Numbered from the stretch's first letter, positions 7,710 through 14,968 are shown. The stretch: 64,000 bases of DNA from Streptomyces sp. NBC_01571 (GCF_026339875.1 NZ_JAPEPZ010000004.1:62001-126000); one strand, 5' to 3'. Program-made: numbers and translations. The notes: generated from the letters alone by a model not told the origin.

Positions 7710-7931
7710 ATGGAACAGCCTGCGGCTTCGAGGCCCGACCTCTCCGTACAACAGGTAGCCCGTCGCCTGGGGAAGCACCCGGCGACCGTCTACCGGTACA
7801 TCAAGCGGGGAGAGCTGGGGGCCGTTCGAGACGAGCGACCTTGCACCTGCGGTGCAGGTGTACGAGGCGGGGCGATCCGCATCCCGGCCGAAGCGCTCGA
7901 GAACTTCAATTCCGCAGCTGCAACTGGCTGA
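7710..7931 (+). CDS. excisionase/AlpA-like helix-turn-helix protein
   Basis: 73 aa with GAGG shortly upstream of the ATG. Residues about 10-33 (LSVQQVARRLGKHPATVYRYIKRGEL) form a MerR/excisionase-type HTH, ending with the RIPAEALENF segment usual in HTH_17 proteins. A CTCGAG-type insert (about 41-50) carries two cysteines, which is unusual for the family. Divergent from the GntR/UTRA pair and preceded by a palindrome within its promoter, so probably repressed by them. It may be an excisionase-type architectural protein or a small activator; no integrase is seen in the window. Confidence 0.8.
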   Translation: MEQPAASRPDLSVQQVARRLGKHPATVYRYIKRGELGAVRDERPCTCGAGVRGGAIRIPAEALENFNSAAATG

Positions 7932-8195
7932 GCCAGTCCGCCGATTTTTGACGGACCTCTAGCAGAAGCAGCGTTGCTACACCGCGAAACAGCGGGAGTC
8001 ACCGCCTCTCGGGGCGGCGGCAGTGGGGTCGAGCCGAGCTCCCCCGGCCGGAGGCGCCTGTATCGAATAGCTGTACCTGATTCACCTCGAACAGCGCAGC
8101 TGCGCTGTCTGTCCGCCAGGCCGGCCGAACGGCCAGCCTGGCGTGGCAGAGAAGGCAGCACCCGCGCTTGCCGCCCGCTCGCGTCAGGAGGATCG
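7932..8195 (+). other. intergenic region, no gene recognised
   Basis: 264 bp between the excisionase-like gene and the gene at 8196. A frame is open through it in phase with the downstream gene, but its codon use and Arg/Ser/Pro composition are not gene-like and it has no good start. It ends with the strong ribosome binding site for 8196. Confidence 0.5.
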
Positions 8196-9008
8196 ATGCC
8201 CCGCATTCGACCCGGCCGTACCCGGTCCAAGAACACCAACCGCCGACCGCCGCTGCTGCTCAGCACCATGGCCCCCGAGGACTTCAATGTCCGCCCGGGC
8301 GAGGTGCGGTCGATCGTCTGCCCCGACTGCCTCACCTGGCGTCGGATCATGGGCGATACGGTCCTCAAGATCCGCGAGCACTGCATCTCGGCGAAAGTGG
8401 CGGAGGGCGAGAAACACATCCAGTGCGACGGTACCGATCAGGTCGTGGAAATCGACATCGACGTCCGGCGCTGGCAGGCCCGGCAGGACCGCTTACTGCG
8501 GGACGCGATGCCGCAGGAAAACCGTCGCGCCGCGCAGCAGTTCTACAAGCCGCTCCCGGCTCCGGCCACTCCGGTCTCCCGGATCACGACGGAGGTCACG
8601 CTGGACTCGGTGCGCCAGTCCTACCTGGCCCACCGCAAGGGTTGCACCCTGTGCGCCGGCAGCCAGCACTGCACAGACGGAGGCGTCCTTGCCCGCCGGT
8701 ACGTCCTCGCTCTTCAGGTCGAGCCCACTCGGCGCCTGGCCCGGGACCTGATCGAAGAGGAGGAGCGGCGTACCGCGAAGAAGCTGGCGGCACAGTGGCC
8801 GGCCGGGCGTCGGCAGCAGTGGGCCAAGCACGGCGGTGAGGCGGTTGAGAGGGCGAACAACCGGTGCTCGGAGCGCACGCCGGGATCGGTCTCCGAGTTC
8901 CGCGGTCCGCAACTTCCGCTGAGGCCGCAGAACGTGGCAGCGCACGAACGACGGCAGGCCGAACTCGGCGAGCAGTACGCGCTGAAGAAGTCAGCACCCG
9001 GCGCCTGA
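8196..9008 (+). CDS. unknown cysteine-containing protein
   Basis: 270 aa. Start at MPRIRPGRTR because AGGAGG lies 4-9 nt upstream. After a basic N-terminus a CPDC motif (about 53-56) with nearby C/H residues suggests a zinc ribbon (VCPDCLTWRR...HCISA...C). A second cluster CTLCAGSQHC follows near 150, then a basic helical C-terminus. Proteins with this two-cluster layout occur in Streptomyces genomes without known function. It is the first large gene of the plus-strand group, with a hairpin 20 bp past its stop. Confidence 0.8.
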   Translation: MPRIRPGRTRSKNTNRRPPLLLSTMAPEDFNVRPGEVRSIVCPDCLTWRRIMGDTVLKIREHCISAKVAEGEKHIQCDGTDQVVEIDIDVRRWQARQDRLLRDAMPQENRRAAQQFYKPLPAPATPVSRITTEVTLDSVRQSYLAHRKGCTLCAGSQHCTDGGVLARRYVLALQVEPTRRLARDLIEEEERRTAKKLAAQWPAGRRQQWAKHGGEAVERANNRCSERTPGSVSEFRGPQLPLRPQNVAAHERRQAELGEQYALKKSAPGA

Positions 9009-9029
9009 CCCGTACCCCGAGACGAACGA

Positions 9030-9074
9030 CCACGGCCCCGGCCATCCCTTCAGCCGGGGCGGCCGGGGCCGTGG
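9030..9074 (+). terminator. 14-bp GC hairpin after 8196-9008
   Basis: CCACGGCCCCGGCC (9030-9043) pairs perfectly with GGCCGGGGCCGTGG (9061-9074), loop 17 nt, with no U tract. It lies between the stop at 9008 and the ribosome binding site for 9110 and may terminate or attenuate the transcript. Confidence 0.6.
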
Positions 9075-9109
9075 CTGCTCGTACAGCGGTCAGTGAGGAG
9101 GAACGCGCA

Positions 9110-9229
9110 ATGAAGAGCGACGACGACGTCTCCTTCGAGGAGATGTGCGACGGGTACGAGACCGCGGACCAGAGGGAGTACGAGGAGTTCATGGCCGCGA
9201 CCGAACCGACGACACCAGACGGCAGCTAG
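9110..9229 (+). CDS. very small acidic protein, unknown
   Basis: 39 aa (MKSDDDVSFEEMCDGYETAD...), ATG 9110 preceded by GAGGAGGAAC at ideal spacing. Strongly acidic (about a third Asp/Glu). Not recognised. It sits between two hairpins, so it may form a transcript of its own. Confidence 0.6.
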   Translation: MKSDDDVSFEEMCDGYETADQREYEEFMAATEPTTPDGS

Positions 9230-9337
9230 CTTGCGCTGCCCACCGGCGACCGCGCCCGCTGCCAGCCAGCGGGGCCCGGCCGCCGGTGGAGTGCGCAGGA
9301 CGCACTGCCCCGCCGCGGCGGGGCCCCATCTACGGCA

Positions 9338-9366
9338 AACCCCCGGGGGTGTCCACCCCGGGGGTT
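9338..9366 (+). terminator. hairpin before the 9404 gene
   Basis: AACCCCCGGGG (9338-9348) pairs with CCCCGGGGGTT (9356-9366), loop GTGTCCA, followed by CTTT. This is the most terminator-like of the local hairpins. The loop base set GTCC is complementary to the AGGAC ribosome binding site of the next gene. Confidence 0.6.
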
Positions 9367-9403
9367 CTTTGCCGCTGGTCACCCTCCAGACAGGACGACC
9401 CGC

Positions 9404-9571
9404 ATGACCATTCTGAACGACACCCCCATGGCAGTCACCCGCCCGCCGTTACCGAACCGGCCGATCCCCCACGAGAAGACCCCCGACCGGCCAACGCCCG
9501 CCAGCCCCCGCCCGCACCCACAGAACGCACGGCACGACGGCCTCGACGTCCTGATCGGAGCCGCCGCATGA
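9404..9571 (+). CDS. small proline-rich protein, unknown
   Basis: 55 aa, ATG with AGGACG upstream. Pro/Arg-rich and probably disordered up to the end (DGLDVLIGAAA). Its stop overlaps the start of 9568 (ATGA), so it may act mainly as a translational lead-in. Not recognised. Confidence 0.5.
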   Translation: MTILNDTPMAVTRPPLPNRPIPHEKTPDRPTPASPRPHPQNARHDGLDVLIGAAA

Positions 9572-9855
9572 TCCCGACCGCGATCCCCCGGCCTCGCTCC
9601 GAGGACGAGATCGGCCCGCGCCAGCCCGGGGCGCTCTACCAGACCGACACGGGCGCGTACGAGGTCCTCGTGCTGATCACAGACCCGGGCGAAGCGGCGC
9701 AGCTGCTGCGCCGCAAGGACGCACAGTGGGCGCTCATCGTCCGTGACGTGCTGCGGGCCGACAGCGAGCCGCACGCGACCGGCGCCGCGTGGACCAGCGA
9801 TGACCGCCTGGTCCGCCCCGGCCGCGCGCCCGCGGCCTTCGTGCCTGCCGCCTGA
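9568..9855 (+). CDS. unknown small protein
   Basis: 95 aa (MIPTAIPRPRSEDEIGPRQP...). The ATG overlaps the stop of the upstream gene, implying coupling. The middle reads like a compact alpha/beta fold (YEVLVLITDPGEAAQLLRR, WALIVRDVL). Not recognised. High third-position GC and regular codon use support a real gene. Confidence 0.7.
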   Translation: MIPTAIPRPRSEDEIGPRQPGALYQTDTGAYEVLVLITDPGEAAQLLRRKDAQWALIVRDVLRADSEPHATGAAWTSDDRLVRPGRAPAAFVPAA

Positions 9856-9918
9856 CGATCCGCCACGGTCCCTCTTCCGTCCGACCCGCTCGCTGGTGCG
9901 ACGGGAGACGGGCCGCGG

Positions 9919-9934
9919 CTGTTCGTACGAACAG
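9919..9934. repeat. perfect 16-bp palindrome
   Basis: CTGTTCGTACGAACAG, 64 bp past the stop at 9855. It is a candidate protein-binding site or small hairpin. The GTTC..GAAC polarity is opposite to the actinobacterial LexA box (GAAC..GTTC), so it is not called an SOS site. Confidence 0.45.
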
Positions 9935-9949
9935 TCGCCTGAACAGCAC

Positions 9950-9985
9950 GACAGCCCCGGAGCGTCTCAATTCACCGGGGCTGTC
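9950..9985 (+). terminator. GC hairpin upstream of the 10008 gene
   Basis: GACAGCCCCGG (9950-9960) pairs with CCGGGGCTGTC (9975-9985), 14-nt loop. It lies just upstream of the ribosome binding site for 10008. The same CAGCCCCGG stem recurs at 10506-10535. Confidence 0.55.
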
Positions 9986-10007
9986 CAGGACCTGCTTGGA
10001 GGACCTG

Positions 10008-10160
10008 ATGCACCACAGCATGGCACGCGCTACCGGGCAGCCGCAGGCTGGGATCGTCGACGACATCGAGCGCGAGGACGACTTGAAGGGCTATGAGCCG
10101 GAGGACGTCGCCGTCGTCGGCGTGGCCCAGGTGCTGGCCGGTTGGGAGCTGGCGGCATGA
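10008..10160 (+). CDS. very small acidic protein, unknown
   Basis: 50 aa, ATG with TTGGAGGACC upstream. The acidic core is IVDDIEREDDLKGYEPEDVA and the end is hydrophobic. Not recognised. First of three genes linked by ATGA overlaps (10157-10160, 10231-10234). Confidence 0.6.
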   Translation: MHHSMARATGQPQAGIVDDIEREDDLKGYEPEDVAVVGVAQVLAGWELAA

Positions 10161-10234
10161 CTGACGCCGAACGCGAGGCGCTCTCGCAGAAGAACGCGGA
10201 GAAGAACAAGCGGTCGGAGAACCACCAGAAATGA
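10157..10234 (+). CDS. 25-residue charged peptide
   Basis: 25 aa, entirely hydrophilic (MTDAEREALSQKNAEKNKRS...). Start and stop both overlap its neighbours by 4 nt, so its main effect may be to keep ribosomes moving through the chain. It is supported only by this arrangement. Confidence 0.4.
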   Translation: MTDAEREALSQKNAEKNKRSENHQK

Positions 10235-10395
10235 CTCGGCCGACCGACGACCTGTTCGTCCGCTACATGAAGGCGTTCGAGGACTCCACCGAGCACACCG
10301 CCGACTGCCCGGCCTGCCAGGGCCCGACGCCATGCGCGTACGGGGCACCGATCCGCGAACGGTTCACCCGCCTGCAGGACGCTTACACCGAATGA
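10231..10395 (+). CDS. small cysteine-rich protein, likely zinc-binding
   Basis: 54 aa, ATG overlapping the previous stop. A CPACQGPTPC motif (about 27-36) in a helical context (DLFVRYMKAFEDS before, IRERFTRLQDAY after) resembles small zinc-binding proteins of Streptomyces plasmids. Function unknown. Confidence 0.6.
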   Translation: MTRPTDDLFVRYMKAFEDSTEHTADCPACQGPTPCAYGAPIRERFTRLQDAYTE

Positions 10396-10505
10396 CAGCG
10401 GCAGCGCTGAACCCCCGGCTTTGCCCGTCGTCCCCGCGCCTTCCCGGCCTAGGCCGGCGGAGACCGGGAGCTCCCCCGCTCAGGCCGTCCGGCCGCCGAC
10501 ATCAA

Positions 10506-10535
10506 ACAGCCCCGGGGTGGCCGCCCCGGGGCTGT
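10506..10535 (+). terminator. GC hairpin before the whiB-like gene
   Basis: ACAGCCCCGGGG (10506-10517) and CCCCGGGGCTGT (10524-10535) form a perfect 12-bp stem with loop TGGCCG, followed by CTCTT. The loop GGCC is complementary to GGCC in the next ribosome binding site (GGGAGGCCCTG). Confidence 0.6.
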
Positions 10536-10565
10536 CTCTTGAACTGGACCTTCTGGGAGGCCCTG

Positions 10566-10880
10566 ATGAATCGCAACTCCAGCGTACCGACGTGGGGCTA
10601 CGGCTCCGTCTCCACCGCCGCGGGCCCCGCACGACCCAAGCCCGCCTGCGTCGGCGAGGACCCCGAGCTGTTCTTCCCCGTCGGCAACACCGGTCCGGCG
10701 CTGTACCAGATCGAGGAAGCCAAGGCCGTCTGCCGCCGCTGCCCGCTGCAGGAGAGCTGCCTCCAGGGCGCGCTGGACCGCGGTGAGGCCACCGGCGTGT
10801 GGGGCGGGCTGAGCGAGGACGAGCGTCGCTCGATGAAGCGCCGCGCGGCTCGCAACCGTGCACGTCAGGCCAGCGCCTGA
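10566..10880 (+). CDS. WhiB-family iron-sulfur regulator
   Basis: 104 aa, ATG with GGGAGG 8 nt upstream. All four Fe-S cysteines are present (28, 56, 59, 65) in the family spacing C..CxxCxxxxxC (CRRCPLQESC), followed by the GVWGG turn and a basic C-terminus (MKRRAARNRARQ) that would bind DNA or sigma factor. WhiB-like proteins are redox- or NO-sensitive transcription factors limited to actinobacteria and their phages and plasmids. Plasmid copies can change host development or the element's own genes; the target is unknown. It is preceded by a hairpin, so it is probably a single-gene transcript. Confidence 0.92.
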   Translation: MNRNSSVPTWGYGSVSTAAGPARPKPACVGEDPELFFPVGNTGPALYQIEEAKAVCRRCPLQESCLQGALDRGEATGVWGGLSEDERRSMKRRAARNRARQASA

Positions 10881-10935
10881 CACTCCCCCTCCACCCCAGT
10901 CCCGCCCTGCCCCGACCTGATTTGAGGAGACCGAC

Positions 10936-11139
10936 GTGGCCCTCCCCGCCTGGCTTCGAAACCAGCTCGACGCTGCCCAGGCCGAAACGGAGAACGACGG
11001 CACGACGTGGTCCGCGTTCGTCACCACCGATGACGGCCTCGCTCCGATCGTTGGTGCTCATGACCGAGACCACGCCCAGCAATGGCTGGACGAGGCCGGG
11101 CGTACCGGCCTCGTCGCGCAGAGCCGCCGAAAGAACTGA
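10936..11139 (+). CDS. small protein, unknown
   Basis: 67 aa, GTG start with TGAGGAGAC upstream. Pattern MALPAWLRNQLDAAQAETEN.. with an amphipathic helix and a WLDEAG segment; it looks like a small alpha/beta protein. Not recognised. Follows the whiB-like gene by 55 bp and may share its transcript. Confidence 0.65.
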   Translation: MALPAWLRNQLDAAQAETENDGTTWSAFVTTDDGLAPIVGAHDRDHAQQWLDEAGRTGLVAQSRRKN

Positions 11140-11150
11140 GGACAAGCCGC

Positions 11151-11294
11151 ATGCTTGCCCGCCGCCCCGGCGGCACGCCACACAGCAACTCACGCCCGCA
11201 ACCCTGCCCAGCCCGTCGTCACCGGCCCGGCCCCGGCCAGTCCGGTGACGAAGGAGAACGCAGGGACCGCACGCGGACTCCGCTGCCGCGCTGA
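11151..11294 (+). CDS. possible small Arg/Pro-rich protein
   Basis: 47-aa frame starting 11 nt after the previous stop, with GAGGA about 10 nt before the ATG. Composition (Arg, Pro, Gly, His) is what random high-GC sequence gives. Doubtful. Confidence 0.25.
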   Translation: MLARRPGGTPHSNSRPQPCPARRHRPGPGQSGDEGERRDRTRTPLPR

Positions 11295-11425
11295 CTGATC
11301 CGTTCTGTCGGCTGCCTGACCCGCCCGGCCCAGCCTCGCACCTCGCGTGCAAGAGCCGGGCCGGACGGCGTCCAGGGGAGCCGCGCAGCCGCGCAACTCA
11401 CCCCACTACAACGCCCGGAGGCACC

Positions 11426-11683
11426 ATGCACACGCTCCCGTTACGGACCCCGCTGGACGACACCCGCCTCAACCGCCGCCTGCCCGCATCCCTGTGTCGG
11501 CACACCCCGGCCTGCCCGGCCGCGAGCAGCACGGACGCGGAAGCAGCTCGCGTCGTGACCAGCCACCCCGGACAGGGCTGGAGCCTGCTCTGCAACGGCC
11601 TGGTCGCCTTCGAGGACACCGGCGACCTGCTGCCCGACGGCGCGGTCGTCGCTCCGCGCCGGGGCTTCACGGTCGTGGCCTGA
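11426..11683 (+). CDS. DUF5999 family protein
   Basis: 85 aa, with CGGAGGCACC before the ATG. Recognised from the family core C..PPCPAA..DAEAARVV..HPGQGWSLLCNG and VAFEDTGDLLPDG. These are small actinobacterial proteins of unknown function, found in many Streptomyces chromosomes and plasmids. The N-terminus here is longer than usual (MHTLPLRTPLDDTRL...). A Cys-X-X-X-X-X-Cys arrangement near residue 24-30 is kept. Confidence 0.8.
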   Translation: MHTLPLRTPLDDTRLNRRLPASLCRHTPACPAASSTDAEAARVVTSHPGQGWSLLCNGLVAFEDTGDLLPDGAVVAPRRGFTVVA

Positions 11684-12176
11684 CGGCTGCCTGATCCGCC
11701 CGCACCGACCGCCTCTTCGGCGTCTGGGTCGGGCGGTGACTGGGAGCCGGACAGCCCGGACCGATAGTCGACAAGAGCCACTTGATCACGGCGAGCTCAG
11801 GGTCCAGCCCGAGACAGGGCTTCGCTTCGCTGTCTTGGCGGTTTCGGCAGCACGCCCCAACCGCGGATCGACCGAGGCCGGTTCTTCGGCATCCCCCACA
11901 CCGACCTTCGCTCGCGTAGCGCGGATCCGAGAGCTGATTTCGCGCGTACCCGGCGGGAGCCGCACCCAGTTTCGCGCCCGCCCCAGGGCGCTTCGCAAAA
12001 ACGGTCGCCCGTCTATCGAGTAACCGTCCCAGCCGCGCGCCCACCGCGGGTGTGCCGGGGCCGGTTTCGCGATCAACAGACCACATCTACCGCTGCTTCG
12101 GGTACGCACCCCCGCGTTTCGGGAGCAGCGCCCGCCGTTTCGTGCACGCCCCGAATGATCCCTTCCGGAGGTCCCG
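11684..12176. other. gene-free region upstream of the DUF2637 gene
   Basis: 493 bp with open frames on both strands (e.g. 11786-12109 minus) but no good starts or motifs. It contains six TTTCG elements (11842, 11938, 11970, 12065, 12117, 12138), the last two 21 bp apart, and ends with GGAGG ahead of ATG 12177. It could be a cis-acting transfer or replication site. Confidence 0.5.
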
Positions 12177-12322
12177 ATGACGATGACTGACTGGCCGCGA
12201 ACCGCGGTCGGACCCGCTCCCGAGACGCCCGCGCCGGCCGCCGTTTCGGAAACACCTCAGCCGGTTTCGACGACAACCGATGCCGTTTCGGGCAGGACAG
12301 ACGTCGTTTCGGAGACGACAAA
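12112..12322. repeat. GTTTCG elements phased at 21 bp
   Basis: TTTCG begins at 12117 and 12138 (21 bp apart), then at 12244, 12265, 12286 and 12307 (each exactly 21 bp apart), usually as C(G/C)GTTTCG. The first pair is outside the gene and in a different frame from the inner four; the inner four also encode a 7-residue repeat (xVSxxTx). The 12138-12244 gap is 106 bp, one more than five periods. A phase of two helical turns is typical of protein-binding iterons. Confidence 0.6.
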
Positions 12323-13937
12323 CGGAACCGGAACGAAAGCCTCTCCGGCGAAGCTGACCGGCACCCAGAAGTGGACCACCGGCGGGATCGTTCTGGCCGC
12401 GCTCGCCCTCGCGGGCATCGGCCTCTACCTGTCCTTCGAGCACGTCGCGGACTTCGCCTTCAAGGAGCTGCGGTTCGGCACGCTGGGCAAGGGCCAGCTG
12501 TTCGCGGTCGGTGTCGACGTCGGCATCATGGTGATGATCGCTGTCGACCTGCTGATGGCCTGGCTGCAGCGCCCCATCGGCTGGATCCGCTACCCGGTGT
12601 GGCTACTGACCGGCGCGACTGTCGTCCTCAACGCCGCGTCCGGCGCCCCGGAAGGGGCGTGGAAGCTCCTCGACTACGTCGCCGCCGGCGCTCACGGCGT
12701 GGTGCCGGTCCTGTTCATCACGGTCGTCGAACTCGGGCGTACCGCCATCGACCGCGTCGTCCGGCCCGAGCAGGAGGAACGGGACTCCATCCCGTGGCTG
12801 CGGTGGATCCTCGCCCCGATCGCGACGGCCCGGATCTTCCGCCGGATGCGGCTGTGGGGCGTCACCTCCTACCCGGAGATGATCCGCCGCGACCAGCAGC
12901 TCATCGCGTACGAGCAGTGGCTCAAGCGCAAGTACAAGGGGGACATCGACGCGGCCAGCGAGGACGAACTGCTGCCGATGCGGATGGCCCCCTACGGCTA
13001 CACCGTCGATCAGGCCCTGGCCATGCCCGACGAGCAGGAGCAGGCAGCCCAGGAGCGCGCGGAAGACGCTGAGCAGCGGCGCCTGGACGCGGAGACACGC
13101 AGCGAGGTCGCCAAGGCGGCGTCGCAAGCCGAACGGCTGCGCGCCAAGGGCCAGGTACAGATCGCCCAGGCCGAGGTCGACGGCCAGACCGGTCAGGCCC
13201 GCGCTCACGCCCAAGCCCAGGTCAGCGCCGCAGAGCGGGCTGCTGAGCTGGAGCGGGAGGCACTCGACAACGCCGTGGTGGCCGAGGCCCGCAGCCGCGC
13301 TGCGGAGGCGGAGCGCAGGGAGGCCGACGAGCGTGAGGCCAAGGCCGCCGCGGACCTGCGCGCGGCGGAACTGGAACGCCAGGCGGCCGAGAAGCGGTGG
13401 GAAGCGGCGCTGGCCGACCAGGTTGCTGCAGCGGAGGCAGAGGCGATCGAGACCCAGGCCGTTGCCGAAGCCCGCAAGGCCACGGCCGAAGCGGAGCGGG
13501 CCGCTGCCGAAACCGCACGGGACGCTGCCGAAACGCGGCGCGCCGCTGCCGAAGCGAACCGGCGAGCAGCGGAGGAAGCCGAGCGAGCGGCGACCGCCGA
13601 CGCCAACGCGCAGGAGGCCCGGAAGCGCGAGGCCGAAAGCGAGTTCGCCGCCGCCGAAGCGCGGCTGGCTGCCGCCGAAACCGAGCGACGTGCGGTCGAA
13701 ATCGAGGATGAGGCGAAGGCCACCCCGCGCGAGCGGGCGGTCCGTAAGGTCGCGCGCATGGCGCTCGCGGCCGGCCTCGTGCCCGAAGGCCTCGCATACG
13801 AGGACATCCACCACGAACTGCGCGACCGGATCTCCATCGCCGACGTCCAGCGCGAACTCGCGGTGTCCTCCACGGACACCGCGTCCAAGTACCGCCAGGA
13901 AGCCAGCGTGCTCATGGCGCACGGCTACCGCGGCTGA
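12177..13937 (+). CDS. DUF2637 membrane protein with long coiled coil (SpdB-like)
   Basis: 586 aa, GGAGG before the ATG and an in-frame stop at 12156 fix the start. After a Thr/Val/Ser-rich tail with 7-residue repeats, residues about 60-190 hold four hydrophobic segments of DUF2637 type (GGIVLAALALAGIGLYLSF; FAVGVDVGIMVMIAVDLLMAW; PVWLLTGATVVLNAASG; HGVVPVLFITVVELG), then WLRWILAPIATARIFRRMRLW. Residues about 280-520 are an Ala/Glu/Arg coiled coil, and the C-terminus has an HTH-like segment (IHHELRDRISIADVQRELA). DUF2637 proteins accompany transfer genes of Streptomyces plasmids and are often called SpdB; they may help intramycelial spread. Start of the transfer-type module. Confidence 0.85.
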   Translation: MTMTDWPRTAVGPAPETPAPAAVSETPQPVSTTTDAVSGRTDVVSETTNGTGTKASPAKLTGTQKWTTGGIVLAALALAGIGLYLSFEHVADFAFKELRFGTLGKGQLFAVGVDVGIMVMIAVDLLMAWLQRPIGWIRYPVWLLTGATVVLNAASGAPEGAWKLLDYVAAGAHGVVPVLFITVVELGRTAIDRVVRPEQEERDSIPWLRWILAPIATARIFRRMRLWGVTSYPEMIRRDQQLIAYEQWLKRKYKGDIDAASEDELLPMRMAPYGYTVDQALAMPDEQEQAAQERAEDAEQRRLDAETRSEVAKAASQAERLRAKGQVQIAQAEVDGQTGQARAHAQAQVSAAERAAELEREALDNAVVAEARSRAAEAERREADEREAKAAADLRAAELERQAAEKRWEAALADQVAAAEAEAIETQAVAEARKATAEAERAAAETARDAAETRRAAAEANRRAAEEAERAATADANAQEARKREAESEFAAAEARLAAAETERRAVEIEDEAKATPRERAVRKVARMALAAGLVPEGLAYEDIHHELRDRISIADVQRELAVSSTDTASKYRQEASVLMAHGYRG

Positions 13938-13960
13938 ACAGCCGTCCGGCACACACCAGT

Positions 13961-13993
13961 GAGGGCCAGCCCGCGCGATTCGGGCTGGCCCTC
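13961..13993 (+). terminator. perfect 13-bp hairpin after the DUF2637 gene
   Basis: GAGGGCCAGCCCG (13961-13973) pairs with CGGGCTGGCCCTC (13981-13993), loop CGCGATT. The loop GATT can also pair with AATC beside the next ribosome binding site (GGAGGAATCC). Terminator or attenuator. Confidence 0.6.
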
Positions 13994-14050
13994 GCTGCGA
14001 CTGCCGGGAGCAGTCACAGAACCCCTAGTACAGCAGGAGGAATCCCCACC

Positions 14051-14536
14051 GTGAACAGCAACGACCCGAACCAGAATCCCTCTCCCCTCAGTGAGGTCGC
14101 GCGGAACCCGGATGCAACTGCCCGGTACCTGGCCAACGTTCAGCGGGTCCTGCTGGACATCGGCGAGAACTTGGAAACCCTCGCCCGCGAAACGCGCCTC
14201 CACCTGCGCGGCACGCACGTGGAAGGAGATCGCCGCTATCACGCCGCACTCCGTGCCAGGCCGGTCGAAAAGGCGCTGAGGGACGTACTCGCCGACCTCA
14301 ACCACCTGGCGGCGGGCCTGGAAAAGAGCGCCTACAAGCGCCGCGCTCACGATGAGGCCGTCGTGAATACGGTCAGGGACCGAAAGGAGAGGAAACTGGA
14401 GAAGATGCGTCGGAAGAATCCTGAGCTGCAGGCGACGCCCGGAACCACCTCTGACCAGGGAGAACGAACCCGGAACGTGGGATACAGTAGCCCTGCGAGC
14501 ATTTACGACCTGTCGCGTAACCGGGATTCCGCGTGA
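14051..14536 (+). CDS. helical protein of the transfer module, unknown
   Basis: 161 aa, GTG with CAGGAGGAATC upstream. Mostly helical: YLANVQRVLLDIGENLETLARETR, then a charged region with DRKERKLEKMRRK and a polar tail. No membrane segment. Not recognised by name; its place between the DUF2637 and TraB-like genes suggests a transfer accessory role. Its stop overlaps the next start (GTGA). Confidence 0.7.
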   Translation: MNSNDPNQNPSPLSEVARNPDATARYLANVQRVLLDIGENLETLARETRLHLRGTHVEGDRRYHAALRARPVEKALRDVLADLNHLAAGLEKSAYKRRAHDEAVVNTVRDRKERKLEKMRRKNPELQATPGTTSDQGERTRNVGYSSPASIYDLSRNRDSA

Positions 14537-14841
14537 CGCGGCCCCTCAACAGCATCGAGCGCTCCATTCAGGGGCGGAACGAATGGCTGAGAGAAGAAGA
14601 GCGCAGGTCGGTCGAATCGCGCGGCGAACTCGGCCGCATGGAGTTCTGGCTCCGCATCACTCGATCCCAGATCTTGAAGGACGTCAAGGCCGGTCGAAGC
14701 GATGCCATTCCCGGATTCACTCAGGTGTGCCGCCTGTTCGGACTGGCCATCGGCAAACGGGCCGGCGGCGACGACCGGCTGTGGAACCACCTGATGCAGT
14801 ACGCGGAACAGGTTCTGCAGCAGCACGACCCACGTCACTGA
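14533..14841 (+). CDS. small helical protein, unknown
   Basis: 102 aa, GTG overlapping the previous stop (GTGA). Helical with many charges (NEWLREEERRSVESRGELG) and a hydrophobic centre (IPGFTQVCRLFGLAIG). Not recognised. Translationally coupled to 14051, so the two products probably act together. A hairpin follows its stop. Confidence 0.65.
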   Translation: MTRPLNSIERSIQGRNEWLREEERRSVESRGELGRMEFWLRITRSQILKDVKAGRSDAIPGFTQVCRLFGLAIGKRAGGDDRLWNHLMQYAEQVLQQHDPRH

Positions 14842-14854
14842 ACGTCACACACGA

Positions 14855-14881
14855 AGGCCCCGTCGGACGTCGGCGGGGCCT
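14855..14881 (+). terminator. hairpin after 14533-14841
   Basis: AGGCCCCGTCGG-ACG-TCGGCGGGGCCT forms a stem of about 12 bp with one non-Watson-Crick pair and a 3-nt loop. Likely terminator or processing hairpin. Confidence 0.5.
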
Positions 14882-14893
14882 CGCGCGCGTAAA

Positions 14894-14928
14894 GCGTGCA
14901 CACGTGCACGTGCACGCGCGTGCACACA
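14894..14928. repeat. 35-nt alternating purine/pyrimidine tract with four GTGCAC
   Basis: Strict purine-pyrimidine alternation from 14894 to 14928, with GTGCAC at 14896, 14904, 14910 and 14920. Such tracts can adopt left-handed DNA under negative supercoiling; the repeats also form nested palindromes. It lies 41 bp upstream of the GTG at 14969, so it may be an operator or a structural element of that promoter. Confidence 0.7.
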
Positions 14929-14968
14929 AGACCTCACGCTCTGTCAAGCCCCTGGAAGGAGGTGCACC

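Noticed and set aside
9919..9934. SOS/LexA box
   Set aside because: The palindrome CTGTTCGTACGAACAG has GTTC..GAAC polarity, the reverse of the actinobacterial LexA consensus.
11786..12109. 107-codon minus frame upstream of the DUF2637 gene
   Set aside because: No ribosome binding site or motif; overlaps the TTTCG elements, which read better as a cis-acting region.
12603..13952. 449-codon minus frame opposite the DUF2637 gene
   Set aside because: Shadow of a real gene with coiled-coil codon regularity; Gly/Leu/Phe-rich without motif.
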